64,000 bases of DNA. Origin: Takakia lepidozioides (lineage: Eukaryota > Streptophyta > Takakiopsida > Takakiales > Takakiaceae). Positions 31,952-42,275 of the stretch are shown here, piece after piece (position 1 is the stretch's first letter; every line of letters begins with the position of its first letter). The stretch is taken from assembly GCA_030704615.1 (NCBI GenBank), contig CM060733.1, positions 36,332,001 through 36,396,000 of the forward strand. The letters run 5' to 3'. Both the position numbers and the translations under genes were made by a program. The notes beneath the pieces are model-generated. The model was not told where the DNA came from. It made no database searches and was given only the letters and a program-made list of their open reading frames with translations.

Positions 31952-33951
31952 GCTTGTTGCACCCGTCCATCAGCAGCTTGCTGCAAATCCTTGCTCGTAC
32001 CCCACAACGGAGTGTGAGCAACCATGGCAGGCAACTCCGCCGTACCATGCATGTCATCCTGCTCTGCTGGAGGTGGCACATCCTCTGCATGGGCATTGCC
32101 TTCCAGCAACTCTCCAGGCCAACTAACGGCAGCTGTGAAGGCGGCTAGTGTTGGCATCTTGCCCCGCTGGGCAGCTGCAATACCCCCAATGAATGTCACA
32201 GGGAGCTGTGCACGGCGACCATCCCCTGACTGCCATCCAGGCCTGTAGGATGCTGACTCCTCCCAGAAATCCAGGGTGAAGCCCATGGGGTATAACACTG
32301 CCCCACCAACGAGGACATCGTAAGAGACCGCGTCTGTCACAATGGCCTTGGCTCGCATCACTGAGCCATCTACAGGATGATCCGGCTGCAGTCTAATAGC
32401 CAACTGATGCCGTGTCATGCCGCGAGCCTGCTCTGATCCTCCCAGAGATGTCTGTATCTGGAAAGGACAAGGCTCCATATCCGCCTCCATGAGGCCCAAA
32501 CCTGCAATAGCAGCTCTGCCCAACATCAGTGGCTGAGCTCCTGAGTCCAACAAGACCCGCAGTGGCCGGTACTTCTTGCCTGCCGGTCCACTCAAAGTGA
32601 AAATGCCTCCCTGGTTGTCTAACGAGACAACTCCAGGTGTCACCATGGCGCGCTCAATGGCTGGCCTAGCTGGCAGCTCCGTCAACCTGGCAGCTGCAAC
32701 TTGCCATGGCGCAGCCGTGGCAGTCTTGACCCTCAAATCCGAGGATCCCTCTGCCACTACACCTTCCACTAACTCCGCAGAAGATGAAGTGACCTCCCCA
32801 CTCTCACAGAGTGTTGCTGCTAGTCTGAACACTGCAGCTGGTCTCACCCCCGGCGTCGCAATCATTGTTGCCGAGAACAGTGGGGCCTGACACACAGAGG
32901 TGGCTGCCCCCAATAACACACCGGCCGCACTAGCCTTGGCAGCAGGAGTCAATGCTGCACGTGTAGCTCTCCCCAATGGCATAGTAACCTCCGCCTCGGT
33001 AACAGTCGGGCGAGAACTAGGTGCCATGGATGGCGTCGACACAGTCTCCGCCAATGTGAATGACTGAGGAAGCCTTGCCTGACGGCTTGCCTCCCCACGC
33101 TGTGGATCCAATTCCACCTCTGCACCTCGTGGCTCAGGAACTCGTGCTGCTCCTCGAGTCACGGCTGCAGCAGACTCCACCTGCTCTAGTGGTAGTGCTG
33201 CTCCGCACATAAATCCCATGCCTCCCATATCTCCTCCCTCAGGAGCAGGAGGTGGACCATCCCGTCTGGGAGCCGGTACCGCCTGAGCTATAGCCATGGC
33301 AGCGAGCCTCTGCTCTAGCTGCTGAAGCCGGTTGGCCATGCCTTGATCAACGCCCTGACCTCCGCGTCCTTGGCCATGTTGAGCTTGCCCTTGGCCTGCA
33401 CCTCGTGCCCGACCACCTCGTCCTCTCTGGGCTGGTCCACCTCGCCCCCGGCCACCATTGTTCCCTTGGAACTGGCCTGGGCGCAACTCAGGATGCAAGT
33501 CATAACACTGGGCATCTCCATGCCCATACTTGCCACAATGCCCACACTGCAACTGTGCAGGCTGTGCTTGTGCCGGCCTTCTGCCACTCTCTGGGCAATC
33601 TCTCTTGACATGGGGTCCTCCACATGTCCAACATATCACCCCTGGTTGCTGTTGGCCTGCAAAAGATGCCACGGGCCTCTGCACCTGAGGTCCCCTGTAA
33701 GCTCCATGGAACTTGGGCTGGGCAACCTTGCCCCCTGACCACGCTGTTGGGCAGTCCTTGTGCTTGTGGGCTGACAGCTGTGCCCCGTACAGGCATGTCC
33801 TTGCCAAATCCAATTGTAACAACTCGCTCCTCCACCATGTTGAGCTCAATCCGCTCAGGCCAGCAAAAACACATCTGCTAATGTGGGTTGGGCTGCTTGT
33901 AACAGGGTTGCATCTCGCACCCTTTCTTGAGCTCCTTGTCCAGAATTCCAT
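31835..33951 (-). pseudogene. Nucleocapsid and aspartic protease, copy 3
   Basis: Open frame with two zinc knuckles: CWTCGGPHVKRDC (CX2CX3HX4C) and CGHCGKYGHGDAQC (CX2CX4HX4C). These are followed by a Gly/Arg/Gln-rich stretch, a Pro/Ala/Thr-rich linker and the retropepsin site VLLDSGAQPLMLG with a later YDVLVGGAVLYPMGF. The first 60 codons are out of register relative to copy 4 and indels separate it from Gag. A one-base deletion near 31840 ends the frame before the methyltransferase. Confidence 0.85.
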
Positions 33952-34786
33952 ACCAAAACTGGATTGCCTGAGCTTCAGTAACCCTTTGGGTCACACTTAT
34001 CAAGCGCCTCATACGAGTGTACGCCTCTCGCAGGCTCTCACTGGGTTTGCGCTGGAAGTCTTGCAAACTTCGCAGCTTCTCTGTCCGTACACCTTGGTAG
34101 TTCCTCCGCAACTCCTGGAAGAACTCTACCACCGGGTTGAATCTAGGCACATGTGTTGTAGTGGTGGCAGGAGGAGTAGTAGCACCTTTTGAACTGGTAC
34201 CACCTGCAGAAGTACCAGCACTACCTGCTCCACTACTAGTGCTGGCAGTGGGAGCTATTGGTACTGATGCAGCTACTGGTCGCGTCGTGCCTCGAGTAGT
34301 GGAGATGTAGTCAGGTGACCAATACATCCTCCACTCCTCAATCTCTGCTTCATGTCCTCGCCTGAACTCGTGGTAATCGTCCATAGGCGGGCCTTCCAAA
34401 TGCTGGAACAGTCCCTTCCACGCCATGAATGGGGTGAATAGCTGTGGATTGCGCATCTGCTGCAAATCACACCAGCTGTCGAACTCCTGGATAAAGTCAT
34501 CCAACTCGATTGTGCCCACAGCTCCAGAGTACCTACGAGGCCCCTTGGTAGCTCCATACATCTCCTCCATGTCGTCCCACAACAATGGCGAATGAAAGTG
34601 CACACCTGTTGATGAAGCCTCCGAGTCTGTGTCTGACTCTACAGTAATTGAGGGTGGCGGTGAAGGTGGTCTGAACCGAATACCTCGTCTTGTGAACCCA
34701 CTCTCACTGTTACTGCCTGTAGCCGTACTCCCCTCACCACCCTTGGGTAACTCCGTAATGACACTCACAATGTGCACCTCCTCCAC
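33878..34786 (-). pseudogene. Gag N-terminal and capsid region, copy 3
   Basis: Frame starting with GTG (EEVHIVSVITELPKG), first ATG at the MEEMYGATKG position, then a retrotransposon Gag core: FFQELRRNYQGVRTEKLRSL, FQRKPSESLREAYTRMRRL and AIQFWYGILDKELKK. It ends early through an indel near 33930. Gag assembles the cytoplasmic particle in which reverse transcription takes place. Confidence 0.85.
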
Positions 34787-35306
34787 GTGACACTATAAGG
34801 CTCTAGTACTAATCTAATAGTGACACGGGTGGGCACCTGTTGTAGTTTTAAGGGTCATATCCCAATGGCTCAGGGCACCTGCACCTGCATCCACCGCAAG
34901 AACTCCTATGGTTGGCTGGTCATCAACCCAGCCTCACCATAGAAGAAACACTGGTGGTCTTGCTGGTCATCACTCCAGCCTCACCACCGACAGCATACTC
35001 TAGGATTGACCGGTGATCAAATCCGGCCTAATCCCTATGAAAGCAAGCGCCCACACAAAACCAACATGGCGCACAGTCAAGCATGCAGGTGTTGGGGGGG
35101 ATCCAAACACAAGAAATCAAAACATCAACACCCCCACACCAAAATCCAGCTGCAATGCTGATCCTATAGAATATCCCAGCCCAAAACCCCGGACTGACTG
35201 GCCTCCACCAAGAGAGGCTTTGGCAACTGCAAGTACAAGGTAATGAAAATAGTACAGAGATGGAGGGGAAGAATAGAAGCCCGACCAAGCAAGATCCAAT
35301 CCTGAT

Positions 35307-36134
35307 CTATGCTATTAACTGCCAGACTTCTCTCAAAGTGCCTCGCTCTGCATGATGGTAAGGTGTAGGAGGTATATCTATGTCCAGAAACCTGCCACTA
35401 ACCTTGTCCCAAGCTACAGTAGCTCGCTCTAACCAACCCTCCTCCTCTTTCTGCCAGGTAGAGACAAAGCAATACTCCCCTATCTCCCGCTCACTGAACA
35501 CTAAAGAAAACAAAGGTAGGGTCTGATAGTCTCTCAACTCGAAAGCTTTGAGACGGTTGCGGGTATCCTCATTGTGAATGACTGCATCTCCTTCACGCAC
35601 AACAAACATGTCATTGCTGATGAACCCCCGCTCGTGGTTGCCCTGTGTAGAGCGTATCCGGCTGCAACCATGTCTGATTGCACAAACTTGTGTAGCTCCT
35701 GCTCCTCTGCTCCAGTACACCACGGCCTTGTGGCTGAACACCTTGGTCCCCGGGGCTGTCTTTGGCTGTGTTCCAAGCCTAGCTTTCACCCACTTTGGTA
35801 TTTCACCTACAGCTGCAAAACTGCTGGCTCCAACAGAGTTCTGACTGTCCAAGGCGATATTGAGGCCCTCAATGCCAACTACAGCAGTCTGTTGTCTACT
35901 GCTAATGCCTGACTCCCAGTATGCAATCAACTCGTCCAACTATTCTCCACTCAAATCAGTCTGAGTTCCTTGGGAAACATAAATCCTGTCCCCTTGTGTG
36001 CACAGGCTAAGAGAAGAGACCTGCCCTTCAATTACGTCCTCATTTCCCCCAGCCATGCAAGGAGTACATCCACAGATTTGTCTCTCATATAGACCAGCAC
36101 AGGTTCTAGAGACAGGATTGTGGATCTTTTATGG
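35307..36134 (-). CDS. 5' ORF of the element, copy 3 (best preserved)
   Basis: After the in-frame TAG shared by all copies, copy 3 keeps 210 uninterrupted codons (LDELIAYWESGISS ... RGTLREVWQLIA), including KWVKARLGTQPKTAPG, VVYWSRGAGATQVCAIRHG, HERGFISNDMFVVREGDAV and STWQKEEEGWLERATVAW. The function is unknown: I see no catalytic motif, zinc site, signal or membrane segment. Conservation of sense in three copies suggests it was once selected or is recently amplified. It is separated from gag by about 500 bp of leader. Confidence 0.5.
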
Positions 36135-36361
36135 CACACTCACACTCTAAAAATTCCATAGATTTTTAACAGAGTCCCAAAAACAAAAACCAGGTCTAGA
36201 TAGGTAGATTTCCCCTTTCTGCAGCTATCCCCCCAAAAACTGAGTCAAACAGAGTCCATTTGACAAAGATGTGACCAATTTGGCTCTAAATCATTTAAAT
36301 TAGATCAAAAGACCAAACAAATACAAAGAAAACTTTTTAAAAAAATATATATATTTGTCTT
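36135..36361 (-). repeat. Leader repeat X, copy 3
   Basis: Reverse-oriented copy of the leader at 1-275. Together with the diverged X at 26490-26674 it makes copy 3 appear flanked by inverted repeats. The target-site analysis shows the left one belongs to the insertion site. Confidence 0.8.
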
Positions 36362-36451
36362 GGTTCCCTGTTCCCTGGTTATCTTCGGGTTCCCAAACAT
36401 GTTCATGTAGTTCTCACAGTCTGGATTCACCCCTCCTCTCGTTCTGTGCTC

Positions 36452-36745
36452 TTATGTTGTGGCAGTGCGTGGGATGTGAAGGTCGGTGATGCGGGTCTTG
36501 GCCTTTCTGTCAAGGAGAACGTGAGAAGGCTCCAGATCAGTACACCCTGTGCTCCGGGCACTCAGGATGCAGGTACGCCAATGCCCGTTGCAGGAAAGCA
36601 TGAGAGTGGGAGACTGTGAACTCACCAGGTGACACTTGGTGTATGAGCGGGATATGAGCTGAAGGGATTGACTCAACGTTGCCATCGGTGTGTACGGGCA
36701 TTGACGCCCACAATTTCCAGGGCTTGCACTGAAGCATTTCTAAGC
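36452..36745 (-). pseudogene. Protein kinase (receptor-like type) fragment
   Basis: Minus-strand sequence reads ALAYLHPECPEHRVY, then in another frame TDLEPSHVLLDRKAKTRITD. This corresponds to the plant receptor-like kinase catalytic loop (usual form: ALAYLH-EC ... HRD-K-SN-LLD). The HRD motif is eroded, the catalytic Lys is Glu, and a frameshift lies between the two parts, so it is a pseudogene fragment. It lies inside copy 3 between primer site and leader, on the element's sense strand. Confidence 0.65.
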
Positions 36746-36919
36746 TGTTCTTAGGCCACTAACACACCCTGTGTAGTTGCAGAAATTGTTCCCACGGGAC
36801 CCTATAGATTCACCTGTAAGGCTGCTCAACGCCTGAGCTTAGAGTATGGTTGGATCACTTGCTCATTAAAGGCCCACAGAATATCTACAAAAGGACCCCA
36901 GCCTGACCACCACCTGCTT

Positions 36920-37463
36920 GTGCCAGCTTGTTCAAAGATTTGCCCAGGTACTTTCCTTGTCTCTCAGCAACACTCTTTGTTTGCGGTAGGGCTTCCATTA
37001 GTAACTGGATCAACTGCCAAGCTTCCACCAGGGCACTTCTTCACAGGTAAGGAGTGGACAAAGGAAGAAGATCCAACACCCATTGATCAAACCAGCAGCC
37101 CGTATGGCACCTCCGTCCCATCCGTAAGCACTAATTTGTCTGGCAGAACATCCTTGACTACATCTTGCATCAGCTTTACCCCAGTCTGAAAACAGTTATG
37201 CGTTTAAGACCCTCCAGCTTATCCCTCCAAACCCTTGATCAGGTGCCTGGTCGCGTACTCCCGGAGTCGAACATCGAAAGATGAAAAAAAATCTCCTTTG
37301 CCTCAATAAGTGTGACATGGATAAAATCTTTCACATGGCCGAACTAGCCGTAGACGTCTCTCCTGATGAGTCACTGAGCTCACCACTGAGTTCCACCCCT
37401 GTAGGACCACCACCTACAACAACACAGTGTAGCAATCTTGCCTTCTCATCTGCTGATATCCCT
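36920..37463 (-). pseudogene. Type II (alternative) NAD(P)H dehydrogenase fragment with an intron
   Basis: Minus-strand reading after a TTGCAG acceptor near 37463 gives [20 protein letters not shown] followed by [11 protein letters not shown], the second nucleotide-binding motif (GGGPTG) of NDA/NDB-type dehydrogenases. Then come [13 protein letters not shown] and FDVRLREYATRHLIK. A GT...AG gap of about 48 nt (37234-37186) is followed by [16 protein letters not shown] and later ERQGKYLGKSLN near 36930. Such enzymes oxidise NADH on the mitochondrial inner membrane without pumping protons. Stops and frame changes show it is dead. It is carried inside copy 3 with its intron retained. Confidence 0.75.
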
Positions 37464-37734
37464 GCAATCCATTTTGAAAAAAAAAGAAACTGTCCAGGTA
37501 CTGCATGCTGGATTGCCTTGTCGGTTGTTGGCTAGTCCCACCACTGCTTTATTTAGCCTTCTATCACATGAATCAAGTCGTCCACAGTGGTGTCTTCCCT
37601 AAACAGCACTTGCCACTACTGTCCTTGTCAATGGTGATTCAGTTAGAGTCACCCCTGAATCACGATAACTTGCAGCCCCAAGTGACAACGTTCAGATGTG
37701 GACCCACTTTTGAGACCCACCAAATGTCATTTAT

Positions 37735-38236
37735 GCCCAGTCCTCTGCCAAGTCACAGATACACACAACTAGTTGGATCAGAGCCTTCTTCCGAGCAAAG
37801 CATTCTTTTCCGCGCTGCAGTGTCATCTGCTGCCAAAAATTTGGAAGACAAGCTTCCACCCACTGTTCCACATCATCATCATCGTTCGTTGTGACTTCAA
37901 GCTTCTGATTCTGCAAAGCCTGGACAGTCAAGCGGTTGTTCCTTTGAAAGAGGATCAGTGGTATGCAATGAAGCCTTCAGACATGACACACAAGACCAGA
38001 AGAGCTCCTCTATAAGCTTACTGGTGAAACGATCATCCAGCTTCAAGGATCATGCATAGGTGCCAACTAGCATTTGCTGCTGCATTTTTAAGTATCTCCT
38101 TGTGTACCCCAAAGCCTCTAGTGACTTGGTAGCTTCAGCAACTGCAATAACAATGGCGGCTCTGGCATCGTCATCCTCCAGGCGTTTCAGGGCACGCTGA
38201 ATCTTGTGGTCACATTCAATGATATGCTTCTCAAAC
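37735..38236 (-). pseudogene. Unrecognised host-like exons inside copy 3
   Basis: Two minus-strand stretches look coding. From 38236 after a GATTAG acceptor: EKHIIECDHKIQRALKRLE, continuing DDDARAAIVIAVAEATKSLE to a TGA-adjacent end near 38055. From about 37930: VQALQNQKLEVTTNDDDD and CLPNFWQQMTLQRGKECF, to a TAA at 37731. I do not recognise the family. The context, between the primer site and the leader of copy 3, is the same as for the dehydrogenase and kinase pieces. Confidence 0.35.
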
Positions 38237-38311
38237 TAATCACTACTTATACGCAGGTAATCTTGCAAGTGCTAACCCTCAACTCCTACCTTGCACTCAC
38301 AGGTAAGAGAG

Positions 38312-38324
38312 CATCTTTCTCGAG
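38312..38324 (-). promoter_or_regulatory. Candidate self-priming primer-binding site, copy 3
   Basis: Minus-strand CTCGAGAAAGATG directly follows the end of repeat A1 (TATCA). Its perfect complement CATCTTTCTCGAG lies inside A1 (plus-strand 38507-38519). No tRNA-type TGG... site is present here. Matches the arrangement of Tf1-type self-primed elements; inferred. Confidence 0.65.
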
Positions 38325-38672
38325 TGATAGAAATCCAACGAACACACTGTTGACACAAAACATGAAAACCAAACCATCACTCTTAGAAATAGTAGTCGAG
38401 CCAGGGGCACCCCAAGCTATGGGGACTCCACCCCACAACAACCTGTACCCCTACATAAGCACACTCAAATCTAAACACATGCAGGAGCTCGGTCGCGCAG
38501 GCTCAACTCGAGAAAGATGAGCCGCGCGACTGCCGCTCTCGTGAAGATAAGACGGACCAGGTGTCAAACTAAACTTGACACCTGATTTAACACTTGACCT
38601 AAATCCAAGTGTTAAATACAAATAACTAGTTTTATTCTAGCTGTTTTCACACTGTGCTTATTTAACTTGACA
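38325..38672 (-). repeat. 5' terminal repeat A1 of copy 3 (348 bp)
   Basis: Minus-strand sequence starts TGTCAAGTTAAATAAG and ends CTATCA, identical in extent to A2. It lacks the 85-bp B unit that precedes A2 at the 3' end. Contains the twin hairpins and the complement of the primer site. Confidence 0.85.
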
Positions 38673-38795
38673 AGTGTGAGTGTGCTATAAAAGATCCACA
38701 ATTCTGTTTCTAGAACCTGTTGTGGTCTACATGAGAGACAAGTATGTGGATGTCCTCCTTGTATGGCTGGGGACAATGAGGACGTAATTGAAGGA
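38673..38795 (+). repeat. Right part of the interrupted X/5' ORF repeat
   Basis: Continues the sequence left off at 26674: AGTGTGAGTGTGC, then a diverged 5' ORF start (VVYMRDKYVDVLLVWLG) with frame slips. It breaks off near 38795, where another retroelement's coding sequence begins. Confidence 0.75.
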
Positions 38796-39591
38796 ACTAA
38801 TACCTCCAGTAGTTGAGGAAGATGATGATAATGAAGATGGCAGTGATATGCCTGAAGATGATGAGGCTTGGAGAGATGAGAAGGAACTGCACAAGGAAGT
38901 GGCAGATACCATAAGGGAAATGCAGAAGAGTACTGATATTCATGTGGCAGATTCCTCTGATTCTGATGGAGAAGAAGAAGTGAGTGAGGATGAAAGGAAG
39001 AAAGAAGTTGCAGACATGCAAAGTAATGAATGGACTTTGGCTGAAGTAATATGCCAGACCAAAGCAGAGATTACCATTGGGCAGCTATTGGCTATGGCAC
39101 CTTATTGTAGACACAGGCTGTATCAAGCAATCAATCGAATTGCCCAGGAGACAGGAAACACAGACCTGAACAGTAAGGTGACCAGTTATAATGTGAAGCC
39201 GGAAGGGCGAGAAACAGTCATGGACTTTGATGATTCTATGCCAGTAATCCAATTGAGAATTGGAAGCATAGAACTAACTGATGTACTGATAGATGGAGGC
39301 TCTGGAGTAAATATCATGACAGACCAATTAAGGAAGAAGCTTGGTCTAAGTAACATGAAACCAGCCCCATTTACAGTAACAATGGCAGATCAAAGAAGTG
39401 TACATCCATTGGGATTGATAAGAGGAGTTAAGATACAGATACAGAAGATGATCTTTATGATCACAGTAACTGTGTTGAAGATGGATGAAGTCATGGAGGC
39501 TTACTCCTTATTATTGGGACGTCCGTGGCTGAAATAGGCCAGGGTATTCCATGACTGGAATTCTCAGTTACTAACCGTGCATAATGGGATC
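38796..39591 (+). pseudogene. Gag-protease fragment of another Ty3/gypsy element
   Basis: Open frame from about 38788 with a very acidic segment (VVEEDDDNEDGSDMPEDD) followed by a retropepsin-like domain: DVLIDGGSGVNIMTDQLR, with the catalytic Asp in DGG, and the closing YSLLLGRPWLK. A TAG at 39535 follows WLK, but the same frame continues ARVFHDWNSQLLTVHNG until it is cut by the CACTA terminus at 39592. Typical of plant Ty3/gypsy proteases; unrelated in sequence to the methyltransferase family. Confidence 0.75.
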
Positions 39592-40082
39592 ACTACAACA
39601 GATTGCGGCTTTTATGACTCCCATGGGTGCGCAGTCACGACCAATTTGTGGCAGAAATGCCATTTGTAGTCGTAAAAATGCCTTTTGAAGTCATAACATA
39701 GATCACGACGAAGCCGGTTATGCGACTGTATGACTCCGAACTTTGCGCAACACAGGTCAAACACCCTTTGACCAGGAATATTGCCATGGTGGATATGACT
39801 ACCAATTAGGGTCATGCCCATACGTGAATGACGTGTGCATATTGCTAGACGGACATATGACTTCATGACTGCCACTCTAATGTATTCTGCCAGATCATCA
39901 CATGTCGTCATGACATGGAGAGTCTGTGACATGGAACAACTTATGAGGTGTCTACATATGATTGGTTAAGTGGCTTTGATATTGTGGTGCGGGGGATGCA
40001 AGTGAAGGGAACGGTTGCACACGAAGCAGCTTAGTAGGCCGTTGGCGCTTTGTGGAGAAGAATGGAACGTGAAGCCAACATG

Positions 40083-40604
40083 CTAGAGAGGCGATCTGGA
40101 ACCGCATCTGTTTGTGACGTTACGTTCAAATGGCGGCGTGCATTTTAGTGTTTGTTGATTGCCGACAACATCAAAAGCAAGCCTCATACTGCGGAATGAC
40201 AGACGAACAAATGATGCATTCAGGGGATAGATAAATTCATGCAAATCAAAAAATTCACTCATGAGAGTGATGCAAAACATGGGCTCAACAAAAGTCTTTG
40301 GGCAGTGACCAAGAACACCAACAAAATATGAAATCCAATACACTCTAACATATCGCCTTGTGCATGTCGTCCCTGTAGTAGGCCATCCCAGAGCTCCACG
40401 CCGTGTGCTACTGGAATAGAAGCTTGGCAATACGGTCTGTTCCGATCCACCCACTTTGCCATGGGGGGGTTTTCTAAGAATAGGAGAGCCCATGAATTCA
40501 GCTTCTTGTATGATAAAACAACTAAGATAACAGCTCATGTTGTTCTCTCTAATGTACATATCCCCAATGACCTGCCCCAAGCTAGAACAGCAGCAGGATG
40601 ACAT
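40083..40604 (-). other. ORF inside the CACTA element, unrecognised
   Basis: A 173-codon frame downstream of the transposase gene (start CTG/ATG uncertain; includes NRCGSRSPL at the end). No domain recognised. It might be part of a second CACTA gene or chance. The rest of 40605-41271 shows no gene. Confidence 0.2.
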
Positions 40605-41271
40605 CAGGGAATAATGATGTGGTGCAAGGCATGGAACACCTGCAGGGCAGCAACATTGTAGTGTTGAATGTACTGCACCCTGCTTGAGCCATTCACAGAT
40701 GGGGGACTATACAAGTGAGTCGCATGGTGTTAGCTGGGGCATGAGAGAAACTGCCCATAAAATGCATCTACGCAAATAACCCACTCAACCAGCCAGAGCA
40801 TCATCTATGCGGATTGCCAGTTTCTTTTGGGGAAAAATGAAAATATGATAAGTAGGGACCAAGCTTAAAAGCACTCCATTGGTATTCAATGGTCCATAAA
40901 CACGAGCCTGCCCAATATAAGACCCACAAAATCACTGGGGCAATTATGTAATGTAAACTGGAAGGCACATGCACTTTGTCAACAATGTACCCAAAGGCAG
41001 AACTGATGTGTAAATTTGCATGCCGTTCCAAAGTCTATAGTGACATAAATGTCATGACACGTTGCCAGACAGACACGCCATGTAAGTTGGACACCTCCAA
41101 CACCCTGCAAAAAGGACACCCCCAAGGGCAACCCTTAGTGCCAGTCTTATGAATCCCACATTATTCATGAATCAACCGGGATTACATATTCAATTTTGCC
41201 CAATACCACCCTTCATATACTTGAGATAGAGGAAGGCAGTTGGGGGGGAAAGTCATACCTCATTCTAGGTA

Positions 41272-42141
41272 CTAGTACACATCCACATCAACCAACTCCT
41301 CATCACTGGACTTTGAATCTCCATCGCAACTGTCCTCCGTGGGACATGGATGTGCTTCCTCAAATCGCATGTCTCTGTAAAGTGAAGCAACCTCTTCAGG
41401 TGTCACTTGGATGGTCTGGCCCACCCTGTCACTAGCAACATTGGTCTCTTCAATGTGATTGGGGGCTAAGAGGCCTGATACATTTGCAATATCATCGTTG
41501 CAAATGCTCACATCAGAAACAGCCCTGCGTGACCTGGGGTTTTTTTCCAACACCACGTTCCATCTCGGTTCATTCACACACTCAGAGAAAAAAACTTGCT
41601 TGACCTGTGATGGGAGCACAAAAGGCTGTTCAAGTGGAGGCAGCAAGTGGGAGAAATTCACCAATGTGAAGCCAGACTCATCCTGCTTCATTGACACAGG
41701 CTGAGAGCCCACACGTCGTGCACGTACCCATGAACACAATAGCACCGTGGTGTTTGTGGAGCCATAATCCAATTATAAAATCTCCTTTATGACACCCACA
41801 TACCGTACGCTTTCCACCACCTGCTCACGGTCAATGCAAGTACTGTCATGCTGGAAAACAGTAGAGACCCCCGAGTCATATGTCACAAAGGGGCTGTTGA
41901 ATCCATCTGAAGTAACCCTGAAGTGGTTTCCATAAGCCGACATGCTCTTGTATGATGTTGCGATTACTGATGGGGGTTTGGACATGTCCAACAATTCCTT
42001 GCAGGCTGAATCAGTAGTATGGTTGGCAACACTTGACACATGCTGGCGGACTGCTTTTACCAGCCATTCTGCAAAGTGAGGGAGAGCACGGATCTTGTTC
42101 TGGTTAGTAGCATTTTCAGTCTCCAACTTGCATTTCTCCAC
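41272..42141 (-). CDS. DUF4216-like C-terminal part of the CACTA transposase gene
   Basis: Two abutting minus-strand frames. The first (42141-41773) has SYKSMSAYGNHFRVTSDGF and VESVRYVGVIKEIL. The second (41772-41272) continues MDYGSTNTTVLLCSWVRAR, FTLVNFSHL and EPFVLPSQVKQVFF-type sequence, then RWNVVLEKNPRSRR and an acidic tail. This is the pattern of the DUF4216 domain normally found after Transposase_21 and DUF4218 in plant Tnp2 proteins. Function of the domain is unknown. The frames meet at one stop/frame change, so either an intron or a defect is present. Confidence 0.7.
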
Positions 42142-42275
42142 CTCATAGGACCTGCCAACACACGCACAACCACAGAAATTTATCTAGTGCAACCCCTGCA
42201 GCCGATGGAAGAACTACTGCACACACACCTATACAAAGCATACCCATGCATAGCAGGTACCAGAACGTTTGCCAC

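Larger units (their letters stand above)
26675..38672 (-). mobile_element. Methyltransferase retrotransposon, copy 3 (complete, 11998 bp)
   Basis: The reference copy. It is bounded by a 4-bp duplication AGTG (26671-26674, 38673-38676) inside an interrupted repeat X/5' ORF unit, so both ends are fixed. Reading on the minus strand: repeat A1 (38672-38325), primer-binding site (38324-38312), a host-like variable segment (to about 36362), leader X, 5' ORF, gag, protease, methyltransferase, conserved TAG, RT, RNase H, integrase, PHD finger, purine tract and B1-A2-B2 (27195-26675). It has several single-base indels but few stops. Confidence 0.93.

Noticed and set aside
26490-36361. Leader repeat X in inverted orientation at both sides of copy 3, suggesting terminal inverted repeats of a composite transposon
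   Set aside because: The left X continues into 38673 across a 4-bp duplication, so it belongs to the insertion target, and it is much more diverged than the right X.
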